Source of the DNA: an uncultured Actinomycetes bacterium
GTDB lineage: Bacteria > Actinomycetota > Acidimicrobiia > Acidimicrobiales > RAAP-2
NCBI GenBank assembly: GCA_903847955.1
Contig: CAINFA010000053.1
Location: 1-37,912, forward strand
Length of the DNA: 37,912 nt
Reading direction: 5' to 3'
In this document: one piece after another, positions 31,242-37,912 of the stretch
How positions within the stretch are numbered: position 1 is the stretch's first letter
How the letters are laid out: each line of letters starts with the position of its first letter
The notes under the pieces: generated by a model
Told to the model about the DNA's origin: nothing
Databases searched by the model: none
Seen by the model: the letters and a program-made list of their open reading frames with translations, nothing else
Position numbers and translations under genes: made by a program

Positions 31242-32383
31242 TCTGAGCCTTCGAGGGCCGCCTCGAGGTTGCGCAGCATCTGGGCCGAGCAGCCCTCGAG
31301 CCCAGCTGCTGGGGCGAGGGTGCTGGCCACCACCTCGGCCAGCTGGGCGAAGACCTGCCCGAGGTGCCCGTCGTGGGCGGCGACGGGGTCCCCGGCATCG
31401 CCACCGCTGGCCACGGAAGGGTCGAGCGGCACCGATCCCAGCAAGGGCACGGACAGCTGCGCAGCCAGCCGCTGGCCACCACCTGTTCCGAACAGGGCGT
31501 AGGTGGTGCCGTGCTCGCAGGTGAAGTCCGCCATGTTCTCGATGACCCCGGCCACCCGCAGCGTGCCTCGACGCGCCATGTCCGCAGCCCGTGCTGCCAC
31601 CTGGCTGGCAGCGGCTTGGGGGGTGGTGACGATGAGCAGCTCAGCTCGGGGCAAGACCTTGGCCAGCCCCATGGCCACGTCGCCGGTGCCGGGGGGTAGG
31701 TCCACGAGCAGGTAGTCGAGCGCCCCCCATCTGGCGTCCTCCACGAACTGCTGCACCGCTCGGTTCAAGATCAGCCCCCGCCACATGATGGCCTTGTCCT
31801 CTTCGGCCAGAAAGCCCATGGACAGCACTGAGAGCGAGCCTGCGCCGCAGGGCATGGTCTTGGGCAACATCTTGCCGCCCTCGGCCTCCACCGGGCCCGA
31901 GAGCTTGAGCAAGCGAGGCACGCTGAAGCCCCAGATGTCGGCATCCAAGATGCCGACCTTGAGCCCCCGGCGGGCCAAGGCCACACCGAGGTTGACCGTG
32001 ACCGAGGACTTGCCCACCCCGCCCTTGCCCGAGGCGATGGCCAAGATCTTGGTGCGCTGGTCGATGGTGTCGGTCCCTCGCTCGACCGCAGCGCGGCGAG
32101 CTCGCTCCATCACCTTGGCCCGCTGGTCGGCATCCATCATCGAGATCTGCACCTCGACCCCTGTCACCCCCTCGAGCCCAGCCACCGCCTGGGTCACGTC
32201 GCGCTCGATCTGGGCCCGCAGGGGGCAGCCGGCGATGGTGAGGGCGACCTCCACCTCGACCGCACCTTCGGCGTCGATCCGCACCTCGCCCACCATGCCG
32301 AGGTTGACGATGGTGTCGCCGAGTTCGGGGTCCACCACGCCAGAGAGCACCTCGAGCACCGCGTCGGTCGTGAGGGCAGCCAT
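31238..32383 (-). CDS. mrp: Mrp/NBP35-family Fe-S carrier P-loop ATPase
   Basis: 381 residues from ATG 32383. An N-terminal MIP18/DUF59 domain (1-85, with VVDPELGDTIVNLGMV and AGCPL) is followed by the P-loop ATPase with GKGGVGKSSVTVNLG, LDADIWGFSVPRLL and LLVDLPPGTGD. Mrp proteins carry or insert Fe-S clusters. The C-terminal cluster motif CxxC is reduced to TCEHG, so one cysteine is missing, as in some actinobacterial Mrps. TACGCT (plus-strand 32390-32395) lies exactly 6 nt before the ATG, predicting a leaderless mRNA. It is divergent from the ErpA-like gene. Confidence 0.9.
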   Translation of the reverse strand: MAALTTDAVLEVLSGVVDPELGDTIVNLGMVGEVRIDAEGAVEVEVALTIAGCPLRAQIERDVTQAVAGLEGVTGVEVQISMMDADQRAKVMERARRAAVERGTDTIDQRTKILAIASGKGGVGKSSVTVNLGVALARRGLKVGILDADIWGFSVPRLLKLSGPVEAEGGKMLPKTMPCGAGSLSVLSMGFLAEEDKAIMWRGLILNRAVQQFVEDARWGALDYLLVDLPPGTGDVAMGLAKVLPRAELLIVTTPQAAASQVAARAADMARRGTLRVAGVIENMADFTCEHGTTYALFGTGGGQRLAAQLSVPLLGSVPLDPSVASGGDAGDPVAAHDGHLGQVFAQLAEVVASTLAPAAGLEGCSAQMLRNLEAALEGSD

Positions 32384-32448
32384 GGCCGCAGCGTACCGGG
32401 AGCAGGGGGATGAAGCGCCGTGGTGGGCCGACGTGGCCTCTGGACCTC

Positions 32449-32498
32449 TAGCATGGAGTGGTGCGGGCGCAGTGGGCGCCGAGCAGAGCAGATGGAGG
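32449..32498 (+). promoter_or_regulatory. -10-like element and Shine-Dalgarno of the ErpA-like gene
   Basis: TAGCAT (32449-32454) predicts transcription from about 32461. A leader of about 43 nt ends with GGAGG (32494-32498), 5 nt before ATG 32504. Confidence 0.55.
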
Positions 32499-32503
32499 CA
32501 GCC

Positions 32504-32866
32504 ATGTCGATGACCAGCACGGTCAGCATCGGGAAGAAGCCCGACCCGGTCACCTTGTCGGACAAGGCCATCGCCAAGGTCGCCCAGCTCTTGGCCGAAG
32601 AGGGTGGCGAGGAGCTGGCGCTGCGCGTGGCGGTCAAGCCCGGCGGCTGCTCTGGCTTCAGCTACGAGATGTTCTTCGACGCCGAGGTTGCCGACGATGA
32701 CGTCGTGCGGAGCTTCGGTGCGGTCAAGGTGGTCGTGGACCCCCAGAGTGCAGAGATGCTCACCGGTTCGTCCCTCGACTACTCCGACGGGCTCAACGAC
32801 GCCGGGTTCCACATCTCGAACCCCAACGCCTCGCGCACCTGCGGCTGCGGTTCCTCGTTCAGCTGA
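32504..32866 (+). CDS. erpA: ErpA/HesB/IscA-type Fe-S cluster insertion protein
   Basis: 120 residues. The A-type carrier signature is complete: GGCSGFSYEM (first cysteine) and the C-terminal CGCGSSFS (CxC). A-type proteins accept [2Fe-2S]/[4Fe-4S] clusters and hand them to target enzymes. It faces mrp across a 120-bp divergent promoter region, and the next gene on the same strand encodes a protein with two [2Fe-2S] motifs, so the three form an Fe-S neighbourhood. The good ribosome site fixes the start. Confidence 0.92.
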   Translation: MSMTSTVSIGKKPDPVTLSDKAIAKVAQLLAEEGGEELALRVAVKPGGCSGFSYEMFFDAEVADDDVVRSFGAVKVVVDPQSAEMLTGSSLDYSDGLNDAGFHISNPNASRTCGCGSSFS

Positions 32867-32879
32867 GCGACCGAGGCCG

Positions 32880-34439
32880 TTGCCGACCTTCAGGCTGAAC
32901 GGCCACGACGTTGCAATCACCGGCGAGGGCTCGCTCCTCGACGCCCTCCGAGGTGAACTCGGCCTGACCACGGTCAAAGACGGCTGCAGCCCGCAAGGCC
33001 AGTGCGGGTGCTGCACCGTGCTCATCGACGGCCAGCCCAGGGTGAGCTGCGTCACCGCCGCCCGGCGGGCGCTCGGCCGCTCGGTCACCACCCCTGAAGG
33101 GCTTCCCGCTGCCGCCCACCGCTTGGCCCAAGCCTTCGACGCCACCGGCGCCAGCCAGTGCGGCTTCTGCAGTGCGGGCATCGTCACCCGCCTCACCCCA
33201 CTCGTCGAGGCTGGCACCACCGACCGCGACGCCATTGGTCGGGCACTGGCGGCACACTCGTGCCGCTGCACCGGCTGGCAGCCCATCATCGATGCCGTGG
33301 CCATGGCGGCCTCAGGTGCACCCATCGAGGCTCGGGACCCCGACGCTGCCGCCCGCCAAGCCGAGCTCGAAGGTGGCGTGGCCCAACGCAGTGGCGCCAC
33401 GGTCGCCCTCGGCGGCCTGCGCTACGCCGCCGACCAGGTGCCCGCTGGTGCTCGCTACCTCCACCCGAACGGCCAGCTGGTCGAGAGCCGACGCGAGGCG
33501 AGGGCTGGATCGGTCCCGGGTCGGAACTCGACGCTCCCCCTCAGCTACCCGTGCCCCGCTCCTGAGGGGACCCTCCGGCTCGAGACCACCTACTGCGACC
33601 CCGCTGCCCTCGAGCCCGACGCTGCGGTGGCCAGCCCCTCCGAGCTGCTGGCTCGCCCCGCCTCCAATGGCGGCGCCTTCGGGGCCAGCTCGATGGCGGT
33701 GACCGAGGACGCCCAACGGATGGCGCGGTCGACGGGCGAGGTGGTGGCAGCGGTGTGGAGCCGAGAGCAGGTCGTGGCTCACGGCACCCGCCGGCCACCA
33801 CTCGGCATCAGCCTCGATCCAGATGGTCAGGGCACCGTCGTGGTGCCGAGCACCCTCGAGGTCACCGACCGCTCGGCCCTCGAGGCGGCGCTCGTCGCGG
33901 CCTACCCGGACGTCGAGGTTGCGGTGGCAGCGGCGACGGGGCCCACGGTCAGCTTCGCCCACCGTGGCACGCCCTTCGTCGAGCTCGAGGTAGTCGCCAC
34001 TGCGCTCGGTCACCGTGACCAGGTGCGCCTCCCGATCACCGTTCGCCATGGTGCTGCCACCGTGACCTTGACCACCACCGGCGCCATCGCCGTAGAGGTC
34101 CGTCCCGGGCAGATCTGGTGTGCCGCCACCTTGACCAGCTACGTCTGCGGCGCGGTGCACCAAGGGCTCAGCTGGGTGCTGTCTGAAGGTGTGGCCATCG
34201 ACGCCACCGGCGCCCAAGCCGACGTCACCATCCGGTCCTTCGGGGTCCTGCCAGCCAAGGCCATGCCCGAGGTGCGCGTCGAGCTCTCCTCGAGCGACGA
34301 GCCGGCTCGCCCGGTGAGCCGCTCGGTGCTCATCGCCACCGCAGCAGCGGTCTGGCTGGCAGAAGGGTTGCCCCTGCGGTGGCCCACCCGAACCCCTGGA
34401 TCGTTGTCATTGCCGCTGTGGATCTGTGAGGATGCTTGA
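32880..34439 (+). CDS. Fused [2Fe-2S] and compact molybdopterin-type hydroxylase (xanthine dehydrogenase family)
   Basis: 519 residues from TTG 32880 (GAGG 3 nt upstream; 13 nt after erpA). Residues 1-150 are a complete CoxS/XdhC-like iron-sulfur subunit: plant-type cluster C36, C42, C44/C45, C57 and helical cluster C94, C97, C128, C130. From about 165 the sequence resembles the molybdopterin-binding large subunit, with GGAFG (264-268), a SREQVVAHGTRRPP segment and a C-terminal SDEPARPVSRSV that may align with the catalytic GEP segment. It is about 350 residues instead of the usual 750-800. No separate FAD subunit is adjacent. Substrate unknown; whether the cofactor is still bound is uncertain. 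Confidence 0.72.
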   Translation: MPTFRLNGHDVAITGEGSLLDALRGELGLTTVKDGCSPQGQCGCCTVLIDGQPRVSCVTAARRALGRSVTTPEGLPAAAHRLAQAFDATGASQCGFCSAGIVTRLTPLVEAGTTDRDAIGRALAAHSCRCTGWQPIIDAVAMAASGAPIEARDPDAAARQAELEGGVAQRSGATVALGGLRYAADQVPAGARYLHPNGQLVESRREARAGSVPGRNSTLPLSYPCPAPEGTLRLETTYCDPAALEPDAAVASPSELLARPASNGGAFGASSMAVTEDAQRMARSTGEVVAAVWSREQVVAHGTRRPPLGISLDPDGQGTVVVPSTLEVTDRSALEAALVAAYPDVEVAVAAATGPTVSFAHRGTPFVELEVVATALGHRDQVRLPITVRHGAATVTLTTTGAIAVEVRPGQIWCAATLTSYVCGAVHQGLSWVLSEGVAIDATGAQADVTIRSFGVLPAKAMPEVRVELSSSDEPARPVSRSVLIATAAAVWLAEGLPLRWPTRTPGSLSLPLWICEDA

Positions 34440-34441
34440 CC

Positions 34442-34810
34442 ATGAGCGCTCCCATCGGCCCGTACTCCCCCATCCTCCGCTTCGGTGACCTCGTGGTGAC
34501 CTCGGGTCAGCTCGGCCTCGAGGACAAGCCGGACGGCACGAGGGGGCTGGTCGACGGTGGGACCGCGGCCCAGCTGGCCCAGGCGCTCGCCAACGTCGAG
34601 GCCGTCTTGGCCACCGAAGGCGTGACCAAGCACCAGGTCGTTAAGGCCACCTTGTTCCTCACCGACATGGCCGACTTCGCTGCTGCCAACGACGTCTGGG
34701 TCGCCTTCTTCGATGCGCACCGTCCGACTCGGTCTGCCATTGGGGTGGCGGCGCTGCCCATGGGGGCCACCGCTGAGGTCGAGGTCTGGGCCTACGCACC
34801 TGGGGCCTAG
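34442..34810 (+). CDS. ridA: RidA/YjgF/YER057c/UK114-family imine deaminase
   Basis: 122 residues from ATG 34442 (GAGGA upstream; 2 nt after the previous stop). It has the RidA pattern: IGPYSPILRFGDLVVTSGQLG at the N-terminus, NVEAVLATEGVTKHQVVKATLFL, and PTRSAIGVAALPMGATAEVEV, in which the arginine of RSAIGVAALP corresponds to the substrate-binding Arg of the family. RidA hydrolyses reactive enamine/imine intermediates released by PLP enzymes. It is the middle gene of a run with the hydroxylase and a membrane protein. Confidence 0.93.
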   Translation: MSAPIGPYSPILRFGDLVVTSGQLGLEDKPDGTRGLVDGGTAAQLAQALANVEAVLATEGVTKHQVVKATLFLTDMADFAAANDVWVAFFDAHRPTRSAIGVAALPMGATAEVEVWAYAPGA

Positions 34811-35380
34811 GTGCCGAGCACCCTTCCTCCGCCTCCCACTGCTGCACGGCACAAGGAGTCGCTGCGCGACAAGGTGGCTCGCAACGTCAAGGCGTGGTTC
34901 TTGGGCGACCTCTCGGCCCACGGCGACCCCGCGGGTGTCACCTACGGCACCTTGATCGCTGGCGCCATCATCGCCATCGAACTCGGCCACGCCTACGACC
35001 TCCCCAAGTCGATCGCCATCATCGTCTGCGCCGCGGTCCTCTACTGGGCCGCTGACGCCTACGCCAACAACGTCGGCTACCGCTACCTGCATCGTGAGCC
35101 CTTCAGCTGGTCGAGCGTTGGTCGGTCGCTGTGGTTCGAACGCTCCGTGGCCAGGGGTGCGACCCTCCCCATCGTGGCGATCATCGTGGCCGGTGCCGCC
35201 CAGCGGTCGGTGATCCGCAGCCTCGAGGTGGGCGAGTGGATGGCCATCGTGCAGCTCATCGCCTACGAGGTCATCGTCGGGGTCCGCATCGGCGCCCGGG
35301 GCCTGCAGCTGGCCTACCAAGCCATCGCCGGCGCGGTGCTCGGAGCAGGGATCTTGTTCCTCAAGTCCATCGTGGGCTGA
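34811..35380 (+). CDS. Multi-pass membrane protein of unknown function
   Basis: 189 residues; the GTG directly follows the ridA stop codon with no gap, so the genes are probably coupled. An N-terminal cytoplasmic part (about 1-42, Pro-rich then Lys/Arg-rich) is followed by four or five hydrophobic segments (about 45-62, 67-83, 115-132, 142-160, 168-186). Polar residues lie within or near helices (YGTLIAGAIIAIELGHAY, YWAADAYANNVGYR). I do not recognise the family. There is no ion-channel, transporter or enzyme motif I can name. Confidence 0.75.
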   Translation: MPSTLPPPPTAARHKESLRDKVARNVKAWFLGDLSAHGDPAGVTYGTLIAGAIIAIELGHAYDLPKSIAIIVCAAVLYWAADAYANNVGYRYLHREPFSWSSVGRSLWFERSVARGATLPIVAIIVAGAAQRSVIRSLEVGEWMAIVQLIAYEVIVGVRIGARGLQLAYQAIAGAVLGAGILFLKSIVG

Positions 35381-35453
35381 GGCCGTCTCGACCAGGTCGC
35401 TCCGAGCGGGCATCATGGTGCCGCGCACGACCGCACTGCGAGGAGGCAACCCC

Positions 35454-35750
35454 ATGGCACCGAGCGATGAGCTACGGCTCGAGGACATCCGAGCCGAGCT
35501 CGACGTGGTTGACCGCGACTTGGTGGCGGTGCTGGCCCGGCGGGCCGCGCTCATCGAGCAGGTGGTCCGCTACAAGCGCCAGCACCGCATGGGCGTGGTG
35601 GATCGGGCTCGAGAGGACGCCATGCTGGACCACATCGAGACCGTGGCCCAGGCACACGAGCTCGACCCCAGGGTGGCCCGCATCGTGCTGCGGAGCGTGA
35701 TCGACGCCTTCACCTTGCTAGAGGTCGAGGTCCTCGAGCCCGGCGAGTGA
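35454..35750 (+). CDS. AroQ-type chorismate mutase
   Basis: 98 residues from ATG 35454, preceded by AGGAGG at 7 nt; an in-frame ATG at 35415 lacks a ribosome site. The three-helix AroQ pattern is visible: LRLEDIRAELDVVDRDLVAVLARRAALIEQVVRYKR, with conserved Arg and Lys, then a second helix with the acidic HIETVAQAHELDP and VLRSVIDAF. The enzyme converts chorismate to prephenate for Phe/Tyr synthesis. It stands alone among unrelated genes, one base short of the convergent glnR stop. Confidence 0.86.
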   Translation: MAPSDELRLEDIRAELDVVDRDLVAVLARRAALIEQVVRYKRQHRMGVVDRAREDAMLDHIETVAQAHELDPRVARIVLRSVIDAFTLLEVEVLEPGE

Positions 35751-35751
35751 C

Positions 35752-36435
35752 TCAGCGGCCCCAGGTCGGCTGGCCGAGGCGGTAGCCCACCGAGCGCACC
35801 GTCTCGATCAACGAGGCGTGCTCTTCTCCGAGCTTGGCCCGCAGCCGACGGATGTGGACGTCGACGGTGCGGGCACCGCCGTAGTACTCATAGCCCCAGA
35901 CCCTGGACAGCAGGGCCTCACGGGTGAAGACCTTGGTGGGGTTCGAGGTCAGGAACTTCAGCAGCTCGTACTCCATGTAGGTCAGGTCCAAGATGCGACC
36001 ATCGACCGCTGCTTGGTAGGTCTCAAGGTTGATCTTGATCGGACCAAAGCCGACCACCACGGTGTCGGTGCCTGCCCCAAGGGCGTGGGTGAGCTGGTCG
36101 ATTCGAGCCACGAGCTCCACCCCAGCAGCAGGCACGAGGCAGAAGTCGTCGAAGTACTGCCCATCCATCTTGAGCTCGGCCAACTGGGCTGAGGTCACGA
36201 GGACCAAGATGGCCAGCGGCTCCTCACGGTGGGTCCGCAACACCTTGAGCAACTCGGCGGCACGCACGGGCTCTGCGGCGAGGGACACCACCGCGGCGGC
36301 AATCGTTGGCTCGGCATCGAGGGCCTGGGCCGGATCGTCGGTGAGCTCGAGGCGGTAGCCAGCCTCGGTCAAGCACTCGAGCACCTCGGGCTCGATGCCC
36401 GACGGGGCACACAGGATCACCGCCGAGCCCCCCAC
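35752..36435 (-). CDS. glnR: GlnR-like orphan response regulator
   Basis: 227 residues; the GTG shares one base with the glnA stop. The N-terminal receiver-like domain (1-115) lacks a phosphorylatable aspartate at the expected strand (AAAVVSLAAEPV), as expected for atypical receivers. The C-terminal winged helix (about 130-222) is GlnR/PhoB type: LDLTYMEYELLKFL, FTREALLSRVWGYEYYGGARTVDVHIRRLRAKLG and ETVRSVGYRL. In actinobacteria GlnR is the global nitrogen regulator that activates glnA, glnII and amtB without a cognate kinase. Direct coupling to a glutamine synthetase gene supports that role here. Confidence 0.83.
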   Translation of the reverse strand: MGGSAVILCAPSGIEPEVLECLTEAGYRLELTDDPAQALDAEPTIAAAVVSLAAEPVRAAELLKVLRTHREEPLAILVLVTSAQLAELKMDGQYFDDFCLVPAAGVELVARIDQLTHALGAGTDTVVVGFGPIKINLETYQAAVDGRILDLTYMEYELLKFLTSNPTKVFTREALLSRVWGYEYYGGARTVDVHIRRLRAKLGEEHASLIETVRSVGYRLGQPTWGR

Positions 36436-37739
36436 TACAGCATCGGGAGGTAGCGGCTCAGCTCGAACTGGGTGATCTCGGATTTATACGCCGACCACTC
36501 CGCTCGCTTGTTCTTCAAGAACCACTCAACCACGTGGCTTCCGAGCGTCGAGCGCAGCAGCTCGGAACGCTCCATGGCATCGACCGCATCGTTGAGGTTC
36601 TGGGGCAGGGGACGTCCCGAGGTGCCGGTGGCATCGATCTCGGCCGGGAGCTCGTAGCCCTCCTCGATGCCCTTGAGTCCCGCCGCCAAGATGACGGCGA
36701 AGGTGAGGTAGGGGTTGCACGCACTGTCGGGTGCTCGGTACTCGAGGCGAGTGGACTCCGCTCGACCGGCCTTAGCGACCGGCACCCGCACCAGCGCCGA
36801 GCGGTTGTTGCGGGCCCAGCCGATGTTGACCGGCGCTTCGTGGCCGGGCACGAGACGCTTGTAGGAGTTGACCCACTGGTTGGTCACGGCCGTGATCTCC
36901 GGGGCGTGCTCGAGCAGGCCGGCCAAGAACTGCCGGGCGGTGACCGACAGCCCGGCCGTGTCGCTCGGGTCGCTGAACGCGTTCTGCTCGCCCCGCCACA
37001 ACGACACGTGGGTGTGCATGCCTGAACCTTGGACCCCAGCGAGTGGCTTGGGCATGAAGCTCGCCACCACCCCGGCCTGGCGGGCGATGGCCTTGAGCAC
37101 GAGGCGCGTGGTCATCACCGTGTCGGCCATGGTCAGCACATCGGTGTAGCGAAGGTCGACCTCGTGCTGGGAGGGCGCGTCCTCGTGCTGGGCGTGCTCG
37201 ACGGGGATGCCCATCTCCTCGAGCATCAAGACCGAGCGACGACGCAGGTCAGAGGGCAGGTCGGCCACCGACAGGTCGAAGTAGCTCCCCCGGTCGAGGG
37301 GCAATGGCGTCGAGCCCGCCTCGTTGCCAGCGAAGTAGAAGTACTCGATCTCGGGCGAGACGAAGAAGGTGTAGCCCTGCTCGTGCGCCTTGGAGGCCAC
37401 CTTGCGCAGGGTGTGGCGAGGGCAGCCCTCAAAGGGGGTGCCGTCGAGGTTCGAGATGTCGCACACCACCCGGGCGACCTCAGAGCCCGAGCCGTGGAAG
37501 GGGAGGACCTGGAAGGTGGAGGGGTCAGGACGGGCCAGCACGTCGGCCTCTTGGACCCGACTGAACCCATCGATGGCCGAGCCGTCGAAGGTCATGCCCT
37601 CCTCGAGCGCGTTCTCGAGCTCTTGGGGGGTGATGTGGAAGGCCTTGGGCGTGCCGAGGACATCGGTGAACCACAGCTGGACGAAGCCGATCCCGCGCTC
37701 TTCCACGGTCTTCAGCACGTAGTCGTTCTGGCTCAGCAC
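36435..37739 (-). CDS. glnA: Type I glutamine synthetase, short (GlnA2/alpha-like) form
   Basis: 434 residues from GTG 37739, with GGAG three bases upstream. All glutamine synthetase hallmarks are present: FDGSAIDGF, the metal-binding VSPEIEYFYF, GSGMHTHVSL, the flap region NSYKRLVPGHEAPVN and NNRSALVRVP. The C-terminal EEGYELPAEID matches the GlnA2 type, and the adenylylation consensus NLYDLPPEE is absent, so covalent control by GlnE is unlikely. About 15-18 residues seen after ELPxE in GlnA2 relatives are missing. It makes glutamine from glutamate, ammonia and ATP. It is transcribed with glnR and follows glnII. Confidence 0.9.
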   Translation of the reverse strand: MLSQNDYVLKTVEERGIGFVQLWFTDVLGTPKAFHITPQELENALEEGMTFDGSAIDGFSRVQEADVLARPDPSTFQVLPFHGSGSEVARVVCDISNLDGTPFEGCPRHTLRKVASKAHEQGYTFFVSPEIEYFYFAGNEAGSTPLPLDRGSYFDLSVADLPSDLRRRSVLMLEEMGIPVEHAQHEDAPSQHEVDLRYTDVLTMADTVMTTRLVLKAIARQAGVVASFMPKPLAGVQGSGMHTHVSLWRGEQNAFSDPSDTAGLSVTARQFLAGLLEHAPEITAVTNQWVNSYKRLVPGHEAPVNIGWARNNRSALVRVPVAKAGRAESTRLEYRAPDSACNPYLTFAVILAAGLKGIEEGYELPAEIDATGTSGRPLPQNLNDAVDAMERSELLRSTLGSHVVEWFLKNKRAEWSAYKSEITQFELSRYLPML

Positions 37740-37777
37740 CGCTCCATTCTCTCAGGTCGACACGCCTACCGACGACA

Positions 37778-37807
37778 AGCGGGGGTGGGCAGAAGCCCAC
37801 CCCCGCT
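37778..37807 (-). terminator. Strong hairpin between glnII and glnA
   Basis: AGCGGGGGTGGGC (37778-37790) and GCCCACCCCCGCT (37795-37807) form a perfect 13-bp stem around AGAA, 18 nt beyond the glnII stop. It should end the glnII transcript, so glnA-glnR needs its own promoter. I see none that is convincing; GAGAAT lies 6 nt before the glnA GTG. Confidence 0.85.
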
Positions 37808-37825
37808 CGACGTGAAGTGTGGGGC

Positions 37826-37912
37826 TCAGCTCGCAGCCGAGCAGACGGTCTCGGTGATGAGTCGGGAGACCACGTAGGGGTCCATGTTGGCGTTGGGGCG
37901 ACGGTCCTCGAG
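37826..37912 (-). CDS. glnII: C-terminal end of type II glutamine synthetase (partial)
   Basis: The last 28 codons of a gene running off the right edge. The translation begins LEDRRPNANMDPYVVSRL and ends at TGA 37826-37828. EDRRPxxNxDPY is the diagnostic C-terminal segment of eukaryotic-type (GSII) glutamine synthetases, which place this arginine-containing motif in the ATP/glutamate site. Its position before glnA and glnR builds a three-gene nitrogen-assimilation cluster. Confidence 0.82.
   Translation of the reverse strand, partial: LEDRRPNANMDPYVVSRLITETVCSAAS

Noticed and set aside
32461-32700. Second leaderless frame starting 6 nt after TAGCAT
   Set aside because: It overlaps erpA in another frame and its translation is Arg/Gly-rich shadow sequence; erpA has a strong ribosome site, so TAGCAT is taken as its promoter.
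32384-33400. N-terminal extension of mrp by about 340 codons
   Set aside because: The extension crosses the divergent promoter and runs antisense through erpA and the hydroxylase gene. Mrp homology begins at ATG 32383, which has a -10 element at the standard 6-nt spacing.
1-37912. CRISPR arrays, insertion sequences, prophage genes, rRNA
   Set aside because: No regularly spaced repeats, transposase or integrase motifs, phage structural genes or rRNA segments were found when reading both strands.

Overview
The window is a gene-dense, high-GC stretch of an actinobacterial chromosome. WhiB, a GlnR-type orphan regulator beside glutamine synthetases, a BlaI/M56 pair, a two-gene ArsA-like ATPase pair next to whiB, tldD/tldE and frequent GTG/TTG starts all fit Actinobacteria. 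A deep-branching group such as Acidimicrobiia is my guess from overall character, not something I could test. I see no insertion sequence, prophage, CRISPR array or rRNA. There is one tRNA, tRNA-Pro(CGG).

Layout. 27-1854: a PCuAC-like exported protein, a BlaI/CopY repressor and an M56 (BlaR1-like) membrane protease in one tightly overlapping operon. 1878-13395: an envelope/secretome block with an L-type-lectin surface protein, a 743-residue cysteine-rich surface protein, an SsuD-like flavin monooxygenase, a Gfo/Idh/MocA oxidoreductase, an exported phospholipase C/acid phosphatase-family enzyme, a secreted protein with two ASH-like/lectin modules, and a secreted protein joining an SGNH domain without its catalytic residues to seven Cys-pair repeats. 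13420-18495: an FAD oxidoreductase, an LprG-like lipoprotein and tldD-tldE. 18679-24863: an oligopeptide ABC importer, with the binding protein set apart from the permease/ATPase genes by a strong hairpin. 25033-28906: tRNA-Pro, then a minus-strand operon of two ArsA/Get3-like ATPases, an orphan receiver and a CBS/CorC protein, divergent from whiB. 28910-30240: VKOR with a DUF929-like thioredoxin-fold protein, a likely disulfide-forming pair. 30327-35750: a NUDIX hydrolase, Mrp and ErpA-like Fe-S proteins, a fused [2Fe-2S]/molybdopterin-type hydroxylase, RidA, a membrane protein of unknown role and an AroQ chorismate mutase. 35752-37912: glnR, a type I glutamine synthetase, a terminator and the end of a type II glutamine synthetase.

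How they may work together. Exported proteins here carry many paired cysteines (the 743-residue protein, the seven-repeat protein, the peptide-binding protein), and the window also encodes a candidate oxidative folding pair. Fe-S functions cluster at 31238-34439 (Mrp, ErpA, a four-cysteine-cluster hydroxylase). Nitrogen assimilation genes end the window.

The most general new observation concerns promoters. Many genes carry a TANNNT -10-like hexamer exactly 6 nt before the start codon, as expected for leaderless mRNAs. One such site starts a 13-codon reading frame that overlaps the start of the pseudo-SGNH/propeller gene. The two large surface-protein genes instead have long leaders with hairpins, one of which could form mutually exclusive structures over its Shine-Dalgarno sequence.
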